A stretch of 6,400 bases of DNA from Candidatus Uhrbacteria bacterium (GTDB taxonomy: Bacteria > Patescibacteriota > Patescibacteriia > JACQRZ01). Position 1 is the stretch's first letter. Each line of letters starts with the position of its first letter. A model generated the notes under the pieces. That model saw only the letters and a list, made by a program, of their open reading frames with translations, had not been told where the DNA came from and made no database searches. The DNA lies in the NCBI GenBank assembly GCA_016209345.1, contig JACQWH010000061.1, positions 1-6,400 on the forward strand, in the 5' to 3' direction. The position numbers and the translations under genes were made by a program. Positions 6,398 to 6,400 of this stretch are shown here, in pieces.

Positions 6398-6400
6398 TAG

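Overview
The window is a stretch of the translation-gene region (str to S10 operon) of a bacterium. Six complete genes lie head to tail on the + strand: fusA (EF-G), tuf (EF-Tu), rpsJ (uS10), rplC (uL3), rplD (uL4) and rplW (uL23). This order is the usual bacterial one, and rplB would be expected just past the right edge. No gene is cut by either edge. The lineage looks like the candidate phyla radiation (Patescibacteria/Parcubacteria). The reasons are 7-bp tandem arrays and AT-rich inverted repeats in front of genes, poorly conserved Shine-Dalgarno sites, and low-complexity extensions on ribosomal proteins (uS10 and uL23 N-terminal, uL3 C-terminal). That placement is an inference from style, not from a search. 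The standard genetic code is adequate.

Layout. 1-126 is an 18-unit heptamer array ending 2 bp before the fusA start codon. fusA (129-2204) is followed by a 110-bp gap with a good sigma-70-type promoter and a small hairpin ahead of tuf (2315-3505). rpsJ (3520-3879) follows after 14 bp. A 391-bp spacer (3880-4270) then separates rpsJ from rplC, which normally lie almost adjacent. It is filled with structure: a 23-position imperfect stem (3909-3970), a purine-loop stem (3973-4018), a terminator-like hairpin (4055-4093), and a 175-bp near-palindrome (4095-4269) with TA-flanked terminal inverted repeats that ends one base before the chosen rplC start. The Shine-Dalgarno sequence of rplC lies inside the right terminal repeat, and the left terminal repeat is its exact complement. 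rplC (4271-5140) has a 74-residue acidic tail bounded at both ends by 7-bp repeats. rplD (5161-5847) begins directly after such repeats. rplW (5987-6397) begins after a 139-bp AT-rich inverted-repeat spacer.

The gene products work together: EF-Tu delivers aminoacyl-tRNA, EF-G translocates, uS10 builds the small-subunit head (and is NusE in antitermination), uL3 and uL4 nucleate the large subunit, and uL23 forms the exit-tunnel rim. The most interesting part is the rpsJ-rplC spacer. It is best explained as a MITE-like insertion, possibly turned into a leader, that now supplies and can mask the rplC ribosome binding site, downstream of a possible transcription attenuator.
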